From contig NC_081410.1 in NCBI RefSeq assembly GCF_030272615.1, positions 505,292,942 to 505,356,941 of the forward strand: DNA of 64,000 nucleotides, written 5' to 3'. Under the pieces are notes generated by a model. The model saw nothing but the letters and a program-made list of their open reading frames with translations, was not told the DNA's origin and did not search any database. A program made the translations under genes and the position numbers. The DNA is from Cryptomeria japonica (taxonomy: Eukaryota; Streptophyta; Pinopsida; Cupressales; Cupressaceae). The first letter of the stretch is position 1, and each line of letters begins with the position of its first letter. Positions 33,995-40,960 of the stretch are shown here, one piece after another.

Positions 33995-35852
33995 TGTAAT
34001 TTGTTTCTGTGCTTTAACTGACACATTTGTAAATATTAGGTATAAAGGTGCAATGATGGATGATGTACCTCGCATTTTTGAAGCTGTCTTTGCATGCACG
34101 TTGGAGGTGGTTTGCAAACCTTATCTGAACTGCATTTTATTTATTGTCATCAGGTTTTTTGTAATCTATATCTATTAACATTATTGGTGGTTATGGAAGA
34201 GGAATTATTAATTTGATTTAGTATTGAATATGTTTGATTAACTTCTTGGTCTTTTCTAGTCAAACATTACTCTTTGACACTGGCTTACAAATCGATAATT
34301 ATTACTACAGATGATTACAAAAAATTTTGAGGACTACCCTGAGCATCGATTGAAGTTTTTTTCGTTGCTAAAGGCAATTGCCACATACTGTTTCCGTGCC
34401 TTATTTGTATTATCAAGTCAGGTACTATTACAGCCTCTCTGAGAATCATCTACTATATAGTTGTACGATGTGGAAGATACCGAGGTTTGGTTCTGTTTCT
34501 GTTCCTTGTTTGTATTATCAAGTCGGGTATTATTGCAGCTTCTCTTATGTCTCTTTTACTATACGGTTCTACAATGTATAAGATGTCAAGGTTTGGTTCA
34601 TTTTTATGTCTTTTGTTGACAAGTACACCCGTATTGCAGCAACTAACCTACCATATACCTGATTGTGTTCTCTAAATAGCAACTGAAACTTGTAATGGAT
34701 TCCATAATATGGGCATTTCGTCACACTGAAAGAAATATTGCTGAGACGGGTCTCAACTTGCTTCTTGAGATGCTAAAGAATTTCCAGGTATGAAAGTTCA
34801 TGTGGGGTTTTTTTGTTCAGAAACATCTCACATTATTTCTTGAAATGGCAAATGGTCCTAATTGCAGCTGAAGATTTATTGTACAACCAGCTGGTTGCAA
34901 AATAGATCCTAATATGTGATAAAACCAGTAGTTGTATTTTCTTGCAATATTATTAAACTTAATTTGAACTTTTTGCTTACATTGTTGTAATTGTACTCAA
35001 CAGGTTTCAGAATTTTGTAATCAGTTCCACCAAACTTACTTTCTAACAATCGAGCAAGAAATATTTGCAGTTTTAACAGACACATTCCACAAGCCAGGAT
35101 TCAAACCACATGTTTTAATTTTACAGCACTTGTTTTGTCTGGTATGCTTTTCTTCATCCTACTGGCAAGTATCTAGTGCTTTTGTGGTAGTGTGTGTTTT
35201 CATAAGTAATTATATTTTCTGTGAATGATCTTTTAGGTGGATTCTGGAGCTTTAACTCAGCCTTTATGGGATATTACTGCACTTGGCCCAACTGCCTATC
35301 CAAATAATGTGGTTTTTGTTCGTGAGTACACAATAAAACTATTAGGAACTTCGTTTCCGAACATGACAGCAGCAGAGGTATGCTCCTCTTGAGGCAGTTG
35401 TTTTTCTATGTGATTCTCCTGTTTTTCCCCTTTTTATATTGGTTGTCGTTGCTTTTCTTAAATGTTTGAAACAATTTGAATTCATTTTTATTGAAGAAAA
35501 CATTGGTGCCCTTTTGAGTCCTTGCTCATTTGAGACAGGTGACACTTTTTGTTGATGGGCTTTTTGAGTCCCGAAATGATCTTTCTACTTTCAAGAACCA
35601 TATCCGAGACTTCCTTGTGCAGTCTAAAGAGTTCTCAGCTCAGGTAGATTCAAGATTTTGGTGTTGGCAATTGTAAATAAACTTGTTTGTTTCTCATGTA
35701 GGTTCTGAATGTTTAAAATACTTTTACAGGACAACAAAGATCTATATGCAGAAGAAGCAGCTGCTCAAAGAGAAAGAGAACGCCAACGGATGCTTAGCAT
35801 TCCTGGACTAATTGCCCCAATTGAATTGCAAGATGAAATGGTGGACACATAA
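91..35852 (+). CDS. XPO1: Exportin-1 (CRM1), 5'-truncated by the window edge; 27 exons
   Basis: Nuclear export receptor. With Ran-GTP it carries leucine-rich NES cargo from nucleus to cytoplasm; it is a HEAT-repeat karyopherin. Exons, all bounded by AG and GT: 91-173, 332-470, 692-760, 848-925, 1152-1214, 1399-1443, 1954-2061, 2166-2264, 2577-2780, 3099-3158, 4511-4621, 5987-6084, 6165-6273, 10819-10884, 14107-14205, 14320-14400, 14563-14652, 23653-23738, 33566-33646, 33773-33955, 34040-34106, 34311-34421, 34680-34787, 35004-35141, 35237-35377, 35539-35643, 35730-35852. They sum to 2745 nt, 914 codons plus TAA, with phase kept at every junction. Plant exportin-1 is about 1075 residues, so about 160 N-terminal residues (the importin-beta N-terminal, Ran-binding part) lie upstream. 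The product reads as colinear with plant XPO1A from [14 protein letters not shown] to the C-terminal [11 protein letters not shown] see no frameshift or internal stop, so the gene looks functional. Confidence 0.96.
7441..8055. repeat. Diverged tandem duplication of about 300 bp in XPO1 intron 13
   Basis: About 7441-7740 and 7752-8050 are two diverged copies in the same orientation. Shared blocks in the same order include CTACAGTTTGCAAAA, GACAT(A/G)AGAAATAACA and GTATATGGCAA-like ends. Substitutions and small indels are spread throughout, so the duplication is old. No coding frame is shared. Confidence 0.7.
8190..8347. repeat. AT microsatellites
   Basis: Two (AT)n tracts, about 8190-8236 and 8325-8347, separated by about 90 bp of AT-rich sequence. 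The surrounding sequence to about 8560 is A/T-rich and holds no gene. Confidence 0.9.
9547..10399. mobile_element. Non-coding element with 17-bp terminal inverted repeats (MITE-like)
   Basis: Left end GGTTTAAGCCAGTGATA (9547-9563) and right end TATCACTGGTTTAAGCC (10383-10399) are inverted repeats matching at 15 of 17 positions. The 853-bp interior is A/T-rich with no open frame. It carries repeated ATTCGCCAA-type words (about 9733, 9766, 9787, 10211, 10296, 10338), which look like subterminal or internal binding repeats. I see no convincing target-site duplication, so the superfamily is undetermined. It sits in XPO1 intron 13. Confidence 0.6.
10819..10884 (+). CDS. XPO1: XPO1 exon 14 (22 codons)
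   Basis: Acceptor TCTTTCAG and donor GTGATG flank an exon encoding [20 protein letters not shown] plus VQ. In exportins this follows directly on HETHPGVQ of the previous exon. It is isolated by a 4.5-kb intron upstream and a 3.2-kb intron downstream, so it is easily missed without the protein as a guide. Confidence 0.94.
11504..13436 (-). pseudogene. Minus-strand coding-like tract of unknown family
   Basis: Four minus-strand open frames follow one another in XPO1 intron 14: 13436-12993 (147 aa), 13159-12743 (138 aa), 12721-12299 (140 aa) and 11980-11504 (158 aa). Amino-acid composition is protein-like. Similar phrases recur, for example [20 protein letters not shown] in the first frame and [20 protein letters not shown] in the last, which suggests an internally duplicated or repeated protein. 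I recognise no domain and no transposase or RT motif. It may be a captured gene fragment or a decayed transposon. Frames overlap and shift, so it is probably not functional. Confidence 0.4.
13012..13251. repeat. 120-bp tandem duplication inside the minus-strand tract
   Basis: 13012-13131 and 13132-13251 are nearly identical copies offset by exactly 120 bp; only a few mismatches are visible (for example CCCATT/CACATT and GCCC/GTCC). Because 120 is a multiple of three, both overlapping minus-strand frames stay open through the duplication, giving a 40-residue protein repeat in each. Confidence 0.9.
14107..14652 (+). CDS. XPO1: XPO1 exons 15-17
   Basis: Exons 14107-14205, 14320-14400 and 14563-14652 encode [12 protein letters not shown]...[26 protein letters not shown]..., and [20 protein letters not shown].... 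These are contiguous in the exportin HEAT region after the NES-binding groove. The introns are short (114 and 162 bp). The second intron holds a 28-bp sequence present twice, 70 bp apart; one copy ends at the real acceptor. A minus-strand frame open across 14072-14431 is only a shadow of these exons. Confidence 0.95.
14462..14559. repeat. 28-bp repeat duplicating the acceptor region of XPO1 exon 17
   Basis: A 28-bp run from TCATCAATAATC to TCTTGTAAT occurs at 14462-14489 and again at 14532-14559, 70 bp apart. The second copy leads directly into CAG at the exon 17 acceptor. The first is followed by TTTCAAC, so it lacks the AG. Confidence 0.85.
15127..17545 (-). other. Unidentified minus-strand frames in XPO1 intron 17
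   Basis: Three minus-strand open frames: 17545-17264 (93 aa, Gln-rich, begins [18 protein letters not shown]), 16858-16655 (67 aa, acidic/Ser-rich, begins [20 protein letters not shown]) and 15636-15127 (169 aa). Same strand and order would fit pieces of one captured gene. I see no clear splice signals linking them and recognise no family. Between them (about 16150-16620) is A/T-rich sequence with no coding signal. Treat as possible gene fragments only. Confidence 0.25.
17686..17847 (-). mobile_element. tRNA-derived SINE with 13-bp target-site duplication
   Basis: The body 17699-17834 on the minus strand starts GGGGATGACCCC and contains GGGTTCGAGTC, a good RNA polymerase III B box (GGTTCRANYC). 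It ends in an A-run (T-run at about 17701-17708 on the + strand). It is flanked by identical 13-bp repeats AATATTTTGGATA at 17686-17698 and 17835-17847. Length about 136 bp. An A box is plausible but weak in the GCAGCAGTTAGCTGTGAG stretch. The intact duplication indicates target-primed insertion that is not very old. Confidence 0.8.
19050..19599. repeat. Local direct repeats upstream of the Copia-like element
   Basis: A 76-bp unit is in tandem at about 19104-19179 and 19180-19255 (GAATAAAAGG(G/T)GAGTACA ... AACCTCATAG), nearly identical. A larger diverged copy of the whole neighbourhood recurs at about 19405-19599, sharing TTTGTAGAAC, GTGAATACAAGAGCAGAAA and TCATAAAAAAT. No coding frame is shared. 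Confidence 0.7.
19600..19842 (-). repeat. 3' LTR of the gag-only Copia-like element
   Basis: Begins TGAAACCC on the + strand and runs to about TCTAATA before CCCTGCCTT (minus-strand AAGGCAGGG, the likely polypurine tract). It shares ATTGAAAGAATAACAGGCC, GGCAATTACAAGGC and CCAACTAAAGAACTCA with 21612-21869 in the same order. Confidence 0.75.
19928..20726 (-). pseudogene. Copia-type gag remnant with CCHC zinc knuckle
   Basis: Would encode the nucleocapsid/capsid polyprotein that packages element RNA. The start ATG (20726-20724) reads [20 protein letters not shown] followed by NIWKQQM, the typical N-terminus of plant Copia Gag. Later pieces include [20 protein letters not shown] and the zinc knuckle [14 protein letters not shown] (CX2CX4HX4C) near the end. 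A TAG soon after GALTRLF, further stops and at least two frame changes break the frame. The last 115 codons (20275-19928) are one open frame ending TGA. Confidence 0.85.
21038..21223. repeat. 93-bp tandem duplication in the element's leader
   Basis: 21038-21130 and 21131-21223 are near-identical copies (CAGGAAATAATC(A/G)CACATA ... AAAGAAACCACTGT), with a third partial start (CAGGAAAAAAATCGCG) at 21224. The unit lies between PBS and gag, in what would be the leader RNA. Confidence 0.85.
21600..21611 (-). promoter_or_regulatory. Primer-binding site, initiator-Met tRNA type
   Basis: The minus strand reads TGGTATCAGAGC, the classical plant Copia primer-binding site complementary to the 3' end of initiator methionine tRNA. 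It directly abuts the LTR end (TTTCA). It fixes the element's orientation as minus and shows the right-hand repeat is the 5' LTR. Confidence 0.9.
21612..21869 (-). repeat. 5' LTR of the gag-only Copia-like element
   Basis: Direct repeat of 19600-19842, about 250 bp, starting TGAAACC on the + strand. It contains a small internal duplication of AATAAACACA..CAGCTAAAAAT near 21820-21865 that the other LTR lacks. The two LTRs differ at many positions, so insertion is not recent. Confidence 0.75.
22405..22650 (-). pseudogene. DUF659 (hAT-related transposase) fragment
   Basis: The minus-strand frame from 22644 contains [20 protein letters not shown]. This matches the DUF659 signature W-x3-GC-x-I-[ML]-S-[DN]-GW seen in BED-zinc-finger, hAT-type transposases and their domesticated relatives. 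After a one-base shift the frame continues [19 protein letters not shown], again as in that family. Only this core is recognisable. It lies in XPO1 intron 17, so it is a decayed transposon. Confidence 0.7.
23653..23738 (+). CDS. XPO1: XPO1 exon 18, isolated between 9.0- and 9.8-kb introns
   Basis: Acceptor TTTTTACAG and donor GTATGG bound 86 nt encoding [20 protein letters not shown] and then FLDMLNVY plus a split Arg codon (AG|A, completed at 33566). It matches the conserved exportin segment before YRMYSELI. This exon alone bridges almost 19 kb of transposon-rich intron, making it the likeliest exon to be skipped or missed in automated models. Confidence 0.95.
25012..25136. repeat. 62-bp tandem duplication
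   Basis: Two near-identical 62-bp copies (AAAGTATAACTCAAT(C/T)GTGT ... CAAGTAGTGTGCTCTA) sit back to back. Just downstream, 25249-25264 is a perfect 7-bp inverted repeat, AGGGGGA-TG-TCCCCCT, in a GC-richer patch (25140-25330) that stands out from its AT-rich surroundings. Confidence 0.85.
26896..26972. repeat. Imperfect inverted repeat (hairpin) in XPO1 intron 18
   Basis: GAGAGATCAATCTCAAGGT at 26896 pairs with ACCTTGAGATTTATATCTCTC at about 26952-26972, with a loop of about 35 nt. A second small palindrome (CCTATTTTAGATAGG) follows. It could be a MITE remnant. Confidence 0.55.
27024..27302 (-). other. Unidentified 92-codon minus-strand frame
   Basis: Begins [20 protein letters not shown] and is acidic in its first two-thirds. 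I recognise no domain. No convincing partner exon or splice pair is visible nearby. It could be a fragment of a transposon or captured gene, or chance. The flanks 26200-27020 and 27300-28300 are AT-rich with no other coding signal. Confidence 0.2.
28304..28462 (+). repeat. Partial 5' LTR
   Basis: Matches the beginning of the 3' LTR at 30169 (TTGGAGATTATTAAG(A/G).. through CTTTATAAGATGTTCC versus CTATATAAGGAGGTGTTC). Similarity is lost after about 28462. The rest of this LTR is missing or too diverged to see. Confidence 0.65.
28524..28760 (-). mobile_element. LINE/SINE 3' end with hairpins, minus strand
   Basis: On the minus strand the fragment ends TTAATAAAATTTTGGCTTCGGCC TTTTACCGATC followed by an A-rich tail (T-run at 28527-28541 on +). 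It contains three clear stems: GGC-TTCG-GCC (UUCG tetraloop), CCCCACTC...GAGTGGGG with a 23-nt loop (28616-28654), and CGTGGG-CATT-CCCACG. The A-tail, 3' hairpin and antisense insertion fit a non-LTR retroelement 3' terminus. No ORF is included, and the 5' boundary is uncertain. Confidence 0.55.
29075..29800 (+). pseudogene. Copia-type gag remnant
   Basis: The main open frame, 29280-29693 (137 codons), holds [20 protein letters not shown] and [20 protein letters not shown], typical of the UBN2-type Gag of plant Copia elements. Upstream, in another frame, [20 protein letters not shown] also fits. After 29660 a shifted frame reads [14 protein letters not shown], a zinc knuckle with its second Cys replaced by Gln. 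Stops and shifts show it is dead. Confidence 0.75.
30169..30539 (+). repeat. 3' LTR carrying an internal 164-bp tandem duplication
   Basis: Starts at TTGGAGATTATTAAG. The stretch 30199-30362 is repeated almost identically at 30363-30526 (offset 164 bp), including a TATATAAGGAGG TATA-like box and the TTTGTGTCCTATT segment. This LTR therefore has two core promoters and two likely R/U5 starts. It ends near TTTCACAACA. Confidence 0.75.
30560..31650 (-). pseudogene. Two diverged DUF659 (hAT-related transposase) copies in tandem
   Basis: On the minus strand, copy A (about 31650-31176) contains [20 protein letters not shown] and, after a shift, [20 protein letters not shown] then TFVKSIGAS. Copy B (about 31170-30560) contains [20 protein letters not shown] then VKTVQSIGE. 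Both match the DUF659 core (GWTD...INFLV...FLKSxDAS). The two copies also align as DNA (for example TATTATTGTAGTAT at about 30896 and 31411). Frameshifts and stops make both non-functional. They abut the 3' LTR of the Copia-like element. Confidence 0.7.
32181..32414. repeat. Perfect 117-bp tandem duplication
   Basis: 32181-32297 and 32298-32414 appear identical base for base (ATGTTTTTAGTCATTG ... TATTAAAAATAG). No mismatch means the event is recent compared with the surrounding intron, or that this is an assembly artefact. Confidence 0.9.
32691..32790. repeat. 50-bp tandem duplication
   Basis: TCTTGTTA(C/T)GAGTT(A/G)GTAGG followed by GTTAAAAGTAGGAACTA occurs at 32691 and 32741. The small number of differences shows modest age. 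Confidence 0.8.
33566..34421 (+). CDS. XPO1: XPO1 exons 19-22
   Basis: Exons 33566-33646, 33773-33955, 34040-34106 and 34311-34421. The encoded segments include [60 protein letters not shown] and [20 protein letters not shown], all strongly conserved in exportin-1. The donor after 33955 reads GTCTCT. Positions 3-6 of the intron are already part of a (TC)n microsatellite, and the intron is only 84 bp. Exon 22 reads [11 protein letters not shown] where other plants usually have a CFPALI-type sequence, a modest divergence. Confidence 0.94.
33956..33986 (+). repeat. XPO1: (TC)n microsatellite forming the donor of XPO1 exon 20
   Basis: The intron begins GTCTCTCTC...; after the first GT the donor is entirely repeat. 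The usual A at +3 or +4 and G at +5 are missing. The 84-bp intron ends AAATATTAG. The exon frame demands this junction (AAC AA|G TAT AAA). Confidence 0.9.
34392..34650. repeat. Decayed tandem duplication of the XPO1 exon 22 donor region
   Basis: The end of exon 22 plus intron start (about 34392-34440: CCTTATTTGTATTATCAAGT then CAGGTACTATTACAGCCTCT) recurs at 34503-34545 as CCTTGTTTGTATTATCAAGT then CGGGTATTATTGCAGCTTCT. A third, weaker copy is near 34612-34640. In the second copy AAGTCAGGT has become AAGTCGGGT, so a decoy donor-like site remains. Confidence 0.75.
34680..35852 (+). CDS. XPO1: XPO1 exons 23-27 and stop codon
   Basis: Exons 34680-34787, 35004-35141, 35237-35377, 35539-35643 and 35730-35852. 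They encode [75 protein letters not shown] and [20 protein letters not shown]..., ending EMVDT and TAA at 35850-35852. The C-terminal acidic tail is as expected for the family, where it helps autoinhibit NES binding. Introns are compact (95-216 bp), unlike those in the middle of the gene. Confidence 0.96.
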
Positions 35853-36700
35853 AGATGTCTCAAAGCCACATATTTTCATTTAGTTGCAAAACTGGCATGG
35901 CTTGTCTACCTTGTCAGATTCATTTTTGGGGGCACAATCAGAGCTTCTGATCACATTTAGTAAATTAAGATGTGTTCCAAGGGTTGTGCCTTTATTGCGA
36001 GAGTTAACCTTAACTACTAGTGATACTTCTGAGCACGGTTGCAGATGCATTGGAGGCATCTAACAGCTCTCAAGTAGTTGAAGTAGGGGTAGCTCCCTTA
36101 GGGCTTGGTAAAGCCCTTCTAGCTTTGAGTTGGTGGCTAGTACTCTGGCAGGTTGAAATTTAAAATCTCAAACAAGTGTGATTTCTCCCGACATGTTTGT
36201 TGTGTGATAAATCTGTTCTTGCCTAGTTCGATGAGCCAGCCATGACTGATTAATATAAGATTTGGGAATCTTGAGAGGATTTTTTTAGAAAAAGCTATAA
36301 TTTTTTGGTTGTAAGCTATGTCGGTTGGTGACATGCCTTTCCCTTGGACCATTCATGTTTTCAGTACTGCTCCCCATTCTTTTCGCCAATTGCAGATTCT
36401 GTGTTTAACTTATCTTCTTTCTGATTTTGTTGTAAGGCATGCTTATACATTATGGACACTCTACATCATGTCTTTAGCCAGGAATATGTTTGCTAGCAGT
36501 TTTCGCTATTACGATTCTATCTGCGTGGGCTCTTTGCAGACATGAGGAGATACTTTTGTTACATCTTTATGGCATAATGTTTTTGAAATGCAAAGCTCCC
36601 TTAACAGTAACTTCCAGAAAATACTAAAATTTTGTATTTAGAGGTAAATTAAAAATCATTTTCTTATGTGTACCCTACTTAGCCTCTTATGGATTTCTTG
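35853..36700 (+). other. XPO1 3' untranslated region and downstream flank (end not resolved)
   Basis: Sequence after the XPO1 stop is T-rich and has no coding frame I trust. No canonical AATAAA stands out in the first 800 bases, so the poly(A) site cannot be placed. The short frames at 36137-36545 are not family-like. From about 36.7 to 38.3 kb I see only AT-rich intergenic DNA apart from the repeated unit at 37.2-37.5 kb. Confidence 0.4.
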
Positions 36701-37188
36701 TCAAACAAGACACGCCCAGTAATTGTAAACATCTACGAGGCTTTTGTTTCTAATGCTTCTTGGAGTAGGAATATCTGCTGAATAATGCAAATTATCACCC
36801 AGTTTGAGGCAATTTTCTCAAATATGTGGGGCTGGCATTAGGCTATCTGTAAGTTATAGAAAATCAAGTTTGTAGCCAAATTAATCTTGAAATTATTTAG
36901 TTTGTCATGCCATCTATAGCTTCATCAGGATTATGCATGCATGCGAGTTTCAATTAAAATGGATTGAGTGCAGTTTAAATTGGAAAACAAATTAAGCACC
37001 TTTAAATATTTGGAAATTTGTTATGGCTAGGTGTCCTGTGATTAATCACTTTTAAATATTAGTTAGTCTGAAGAAATGTTGAATTTGAAATAATATCTTA
37101 ATATCTTTTATTCAACTGCTGAATTTGGAGTACTGATAATGTCTTCGTCTCTGTTCCATTTTTAAATTTTCTAATTGAGAGCTATCTA

Positions 37189-37480
37189 TTTTGTAGTTTA
37201 CTTGCCACTTGGGCAATCATTCTAAAATGAAATAGTTAATTAAATATGCTTAGTCGAGACAAAATAACGGATTAAACAGAGAGATTCTGAAAGAAAATAG
37301 TTAATCGGATGTGTCCAGTCGAACCAAATCAACGGATTAAACAAACTGAGACAATGGGTCATGCCAAGTAATTTTATTTGCTACTTGGGCAAATATCCAG
37401 AAAGAAAATGGTTAATCAAATATGCTTACTTAGCCAAAACAACGGATGGAACAAACTGAAAAAGGGTAATGCCAAGTATT
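37189..37480. repeat. Three diverged copies of an approximately 90-bp unit
   Basis: The block TAGTTAAT...ATATGCTTAGTCGA...AACGGATTAAACA recurs at about 37231, 37297 and 37407. It is associated with TTACTTGCCACTTGGGCAA / TTGCTACTTGGGCAAATAT and GGTCATGCCAAGTAATTTTA / GGTAATGCCAAGTATTTTAT. Intergenic, non-coding. Confidence 0.65.
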
Positions 37481-38329
37481 TTATTTATAAATTTGGAGTT
37501 TGATGGCTGTTATTGATCACAAACGAATGGGTTGAAATTAATTAATTCTGAATCCGTCTACTTATTAAATCTTATAATAAATTACAGAATACGAATACAA
37601 TTTGAAGATATAAAAGAGTCTAAATTTTTTTAACATATAGAAATAATTTGATAGAGGCTTTGCAAAATGGATGTTAAACATTACGTGGATTTTATGAAAT
37701 GATAACTTGGCACATGAATGTTTGAAACAAATATATTGACATTTTGTGTGGCTATCAACCATTAACTTGGAAGCCCTTCAGAAAGTTTTTAAGTGTAATG
37801 AATGAAGAGAGAATTTTTACCTACTAGAAGGATGGGTTGACCGATTGAGAGGTAAAGTTGACATAAAGAGCTCTCGTTTGGTGACTGGCCAGTGTATTTA
37901 TTGTATATTGTTTTCAATGATACACGGATGATTTTTACTCCACATTGGATGTGGTGGATGTGCATGGTTGGGAAAACGCTCTATGTTGAAATAGATACAA
38001 GAAAACTGTAATCATGGTGAAAGAAGAACTATTGAGCTATCTTAGTTTAACATGGTTAGATGGTATGGATTTGACAATACGAAATTTTGGTTTTAGACTT
38101 AAAAAACAATAATAAAAATAAAATCATATGACAGTGGATTGATTTTTTTTGACGGTGGCTTAAAAAAGGGGGGACATTTTCCCCATTGGTGCAAATGGAT
38201 GTCTGTAAGTATCTTAGGTATTAAATTATCAATCTTGTTTAGTAGTAGAGGCCCTTAGTAAATCAATATTGAATCAGAATCAAGAATAGGTTAGGAAAGG
38301 CATCAATATTAATATCCCAAGTTTTTTTC

Positions 38330-38970
38330 CTTAAATCAGGATTTGTTTTTTGGGTTGATGACAATCTTCTTTTTCGGCTAGTTTTATTAGGGAAGAAAAA
38401 TTAATTAAAAAAGTAATTCGATGCTTTGAGTTAGTTGATCAAGCTTTAAAATTGTTGTCTTAATTAGGATAATTTATGCAAGTGTGACTTTCAGGGTCCT
38501 TCTATGTGTGTTTTGTGTAGCCGAAGTGAGGAGTGTGCATCTCACCTCTTCTTTCAGTGCTCTTTCTCCAAGATAATGTGACATTTTTCGTGGGGTATTT
38601 GGAATTAGCTTTGTGGGCATGTCTCCTCTTTGGTTGAATTTCGGGAGTGATAGGTAAGCCTCTTGTTAAGACATCTTTTCTTCAGGTTGCTTGGGCTCTT
38701 GGTCCTATTTTCATTATTTGGCATATTTGGTTGGAAAAGAACCGTCAGATTTTTCACGATGATAAGATGGTTGTTTATCATTTGTGGGGAAAATTTTCAT
38801 TCTTTTCGTGGAATTGTTTTGGCTAAGTGTGACTTTGCTGAAGGTGTGGATCATGGGGATGTTATTTGTAATCTACTCATTTTTTCTCTTCCAATTCCAC
38901 GAGGTGTTCCTCATTTTGAAGGGGGGTGGACTAGGCCGACCATGAGAAATAGATGCCGACATCCCTTGCA
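38330..38970 (+). pseudogene. LINE (L1-type) ORF2 remnant: RT motif, zinc-binding motif and C-terminus
   Basis: Would encode the reverse transcriptase of a non-LTR retrotransposon. KSGFVFWVDDNLLFRL at about 38337-38385 resembles the RT catalytic FxDD box. After an internal deletion, CVLCSRSEECASHLFFQC (about 38508-38560) matches the zf-RVT motif that follows RT in plant LINEs. The next block, VAWALGPIFIIWHIWLEKNR then QIFHDDKM, is the usual ORF2 C-terminal signature. A TGA interrupts just after the zinc motif. The relic ends about 38965 where microsatellites begin. Confidence 0.8.
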
Positions 38971-38985
38971 AAAGATAAACTCTGT

Positions 38986-38997
38986 GTGTGTGTGCAC

Positions 38998-39034
<37 letters not shown>

Positions 39035-39458
39035 GGATAATGATGAAAGAGAAATCTATTGTGAGAGAGGAAGAGATGAAAAGATTGAGATAGGAAGTGA
39101 TATAGAGAGAGGCTGAGAGAGGAAGAGATATAGGGGTAGATAGAAATAGAGATATATACATAGAGAGATAGACATGTCTAGAGTTAGAGGAAGCTAGAGA
39201 AAGAGATGAAGAGCGAGACACGAAGATAGGGATAGAGAGGGAGAGATAGAGATGAAGAGATAAAAAGATAGAGGGAGAAATAGAGAGATATAGATGGCGA
39301 GATAGAGTGATAGAGAGAGATATAAGGAAATACATAGAGACAAATATAGATGGACAGAGGGAGAGAGAAATAGGGGAAGATAGAGAGAGATGAGAGAAAG
39401 AGGGATAGATAGAGATATATGGGAAGAGAAAGATATGGGGATATATGGGAAGAGCATG

Positions 39459-39517
<59 letters not shown>

Positions 39518-40582
39518 AAAATTAAACTATTCAACACGCTTTCTCTCTCCAAGCCTTCCCTTCCAATATTTGATAGGTAAATGATTGATAGAGAGGGATA
39601 TGTTTGTGTATGTATATAAATATATTTATGTGTGTGTGTATGTATATATATATTGTCTTTGTACACACACACACATATACATACATACATACATATAGAT
39701 ATACATAGAGAGAGATGAGAGAGATGCATGACAATGGAACACCATTAAACTATTCAATGCTCTCTCTCTCTCTAGGTCACCCCTTCCAATGTTTGATAGG
39801 TCGTTAAATGGTTGATAGAAAGGGATACACACACATGTATATATACATATACAAATATATACACATATATGTATATACATATATAGATATATACACATAT
39901 GTACACACACATGTACATGTGTGTACATATATATAGACACACACACACACACAATGTGTAAGTATATGTATAAATATGTATATGTATATACATATATGTA
40001 CACACACACACACGCGTGCGCATATATATACACCCGCACACACACACACATACACATTTATATCCGCTCTCTTTGTATATGTACGTGTGTGTGCGTGCAT
40101 GTGCGCACAATAATGGAAGAAAATCAAACTATTCAATGCTTTAACTCTAGATCTCTATCTCTTAGTCTCCCTCTTTATCTCTTTGTCTCTCCACCTCCCC
40201 TCTCTATCTCTCCCCTCGCCTCTCCTAATATTTTATAGATAGCTAAAATATCAACTAACATAAAAAACTCTCTATCCATCTACCTCTCTACCCATCCACA
40301 ATATTACCTCTCTATCCATCCATCTCTCCCCCTCTGTCTTCCTAAACCCCCCTCTCTCTATGTATCTATTTCTCTTTATCTCTATCTATCTAGATATCTA
40401 CCTCTCTCTCCCCCTCGCTCTCTCTCTCTCTCTCTAAAATATCATGTATATACACATATAAATATATACATATATATGTACACACACATGTACATGTGTG
40501 TACATATATAGACACACACACACACACCGTGTGTATGTATATATGTATATGTATATACATATATGTACATACACACATACGC

Positions 40583-40629
<47 letters not shown>

Positions 40630-40960
40630 CCCTCTTTGTATATGTATGTGTGTGTGCGTGCATGTGCGCACAATAATGGAACAAAATCAAACTATTCAAT
40701 GCTTTAACTCTAGATCTCTATCTCTTAGTCTCCCTCTTTATCTCTTTGTCTCTCCACCTCCCCTCTCTATCTCTCCCCCCGCCTCTCCTAATATTTTATA
40801 GATAGCTAAAATATCAACTAACATAAAAAACTCTCTATCCATCTACCTCTCTACCCATCCATAATCTTACCTCTCTATCCATCCATCTCTCCCTCTGTCT
40901 TCTTAAACCCTTCTCTCTATATGTTTCTATTTCTCTTTATCTCTATCTATCTAGATTTCT

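Noticed and set aside
39184-40801. Many long open frames on both strands (up to 181 codons)
   Set aside because: They translate (TC), (AG), (CA), (TA) repeats into Ser-Leu, Arg-Glu, Thr-His or Tyr-Ile strings; open only because the repeats contain no stops.
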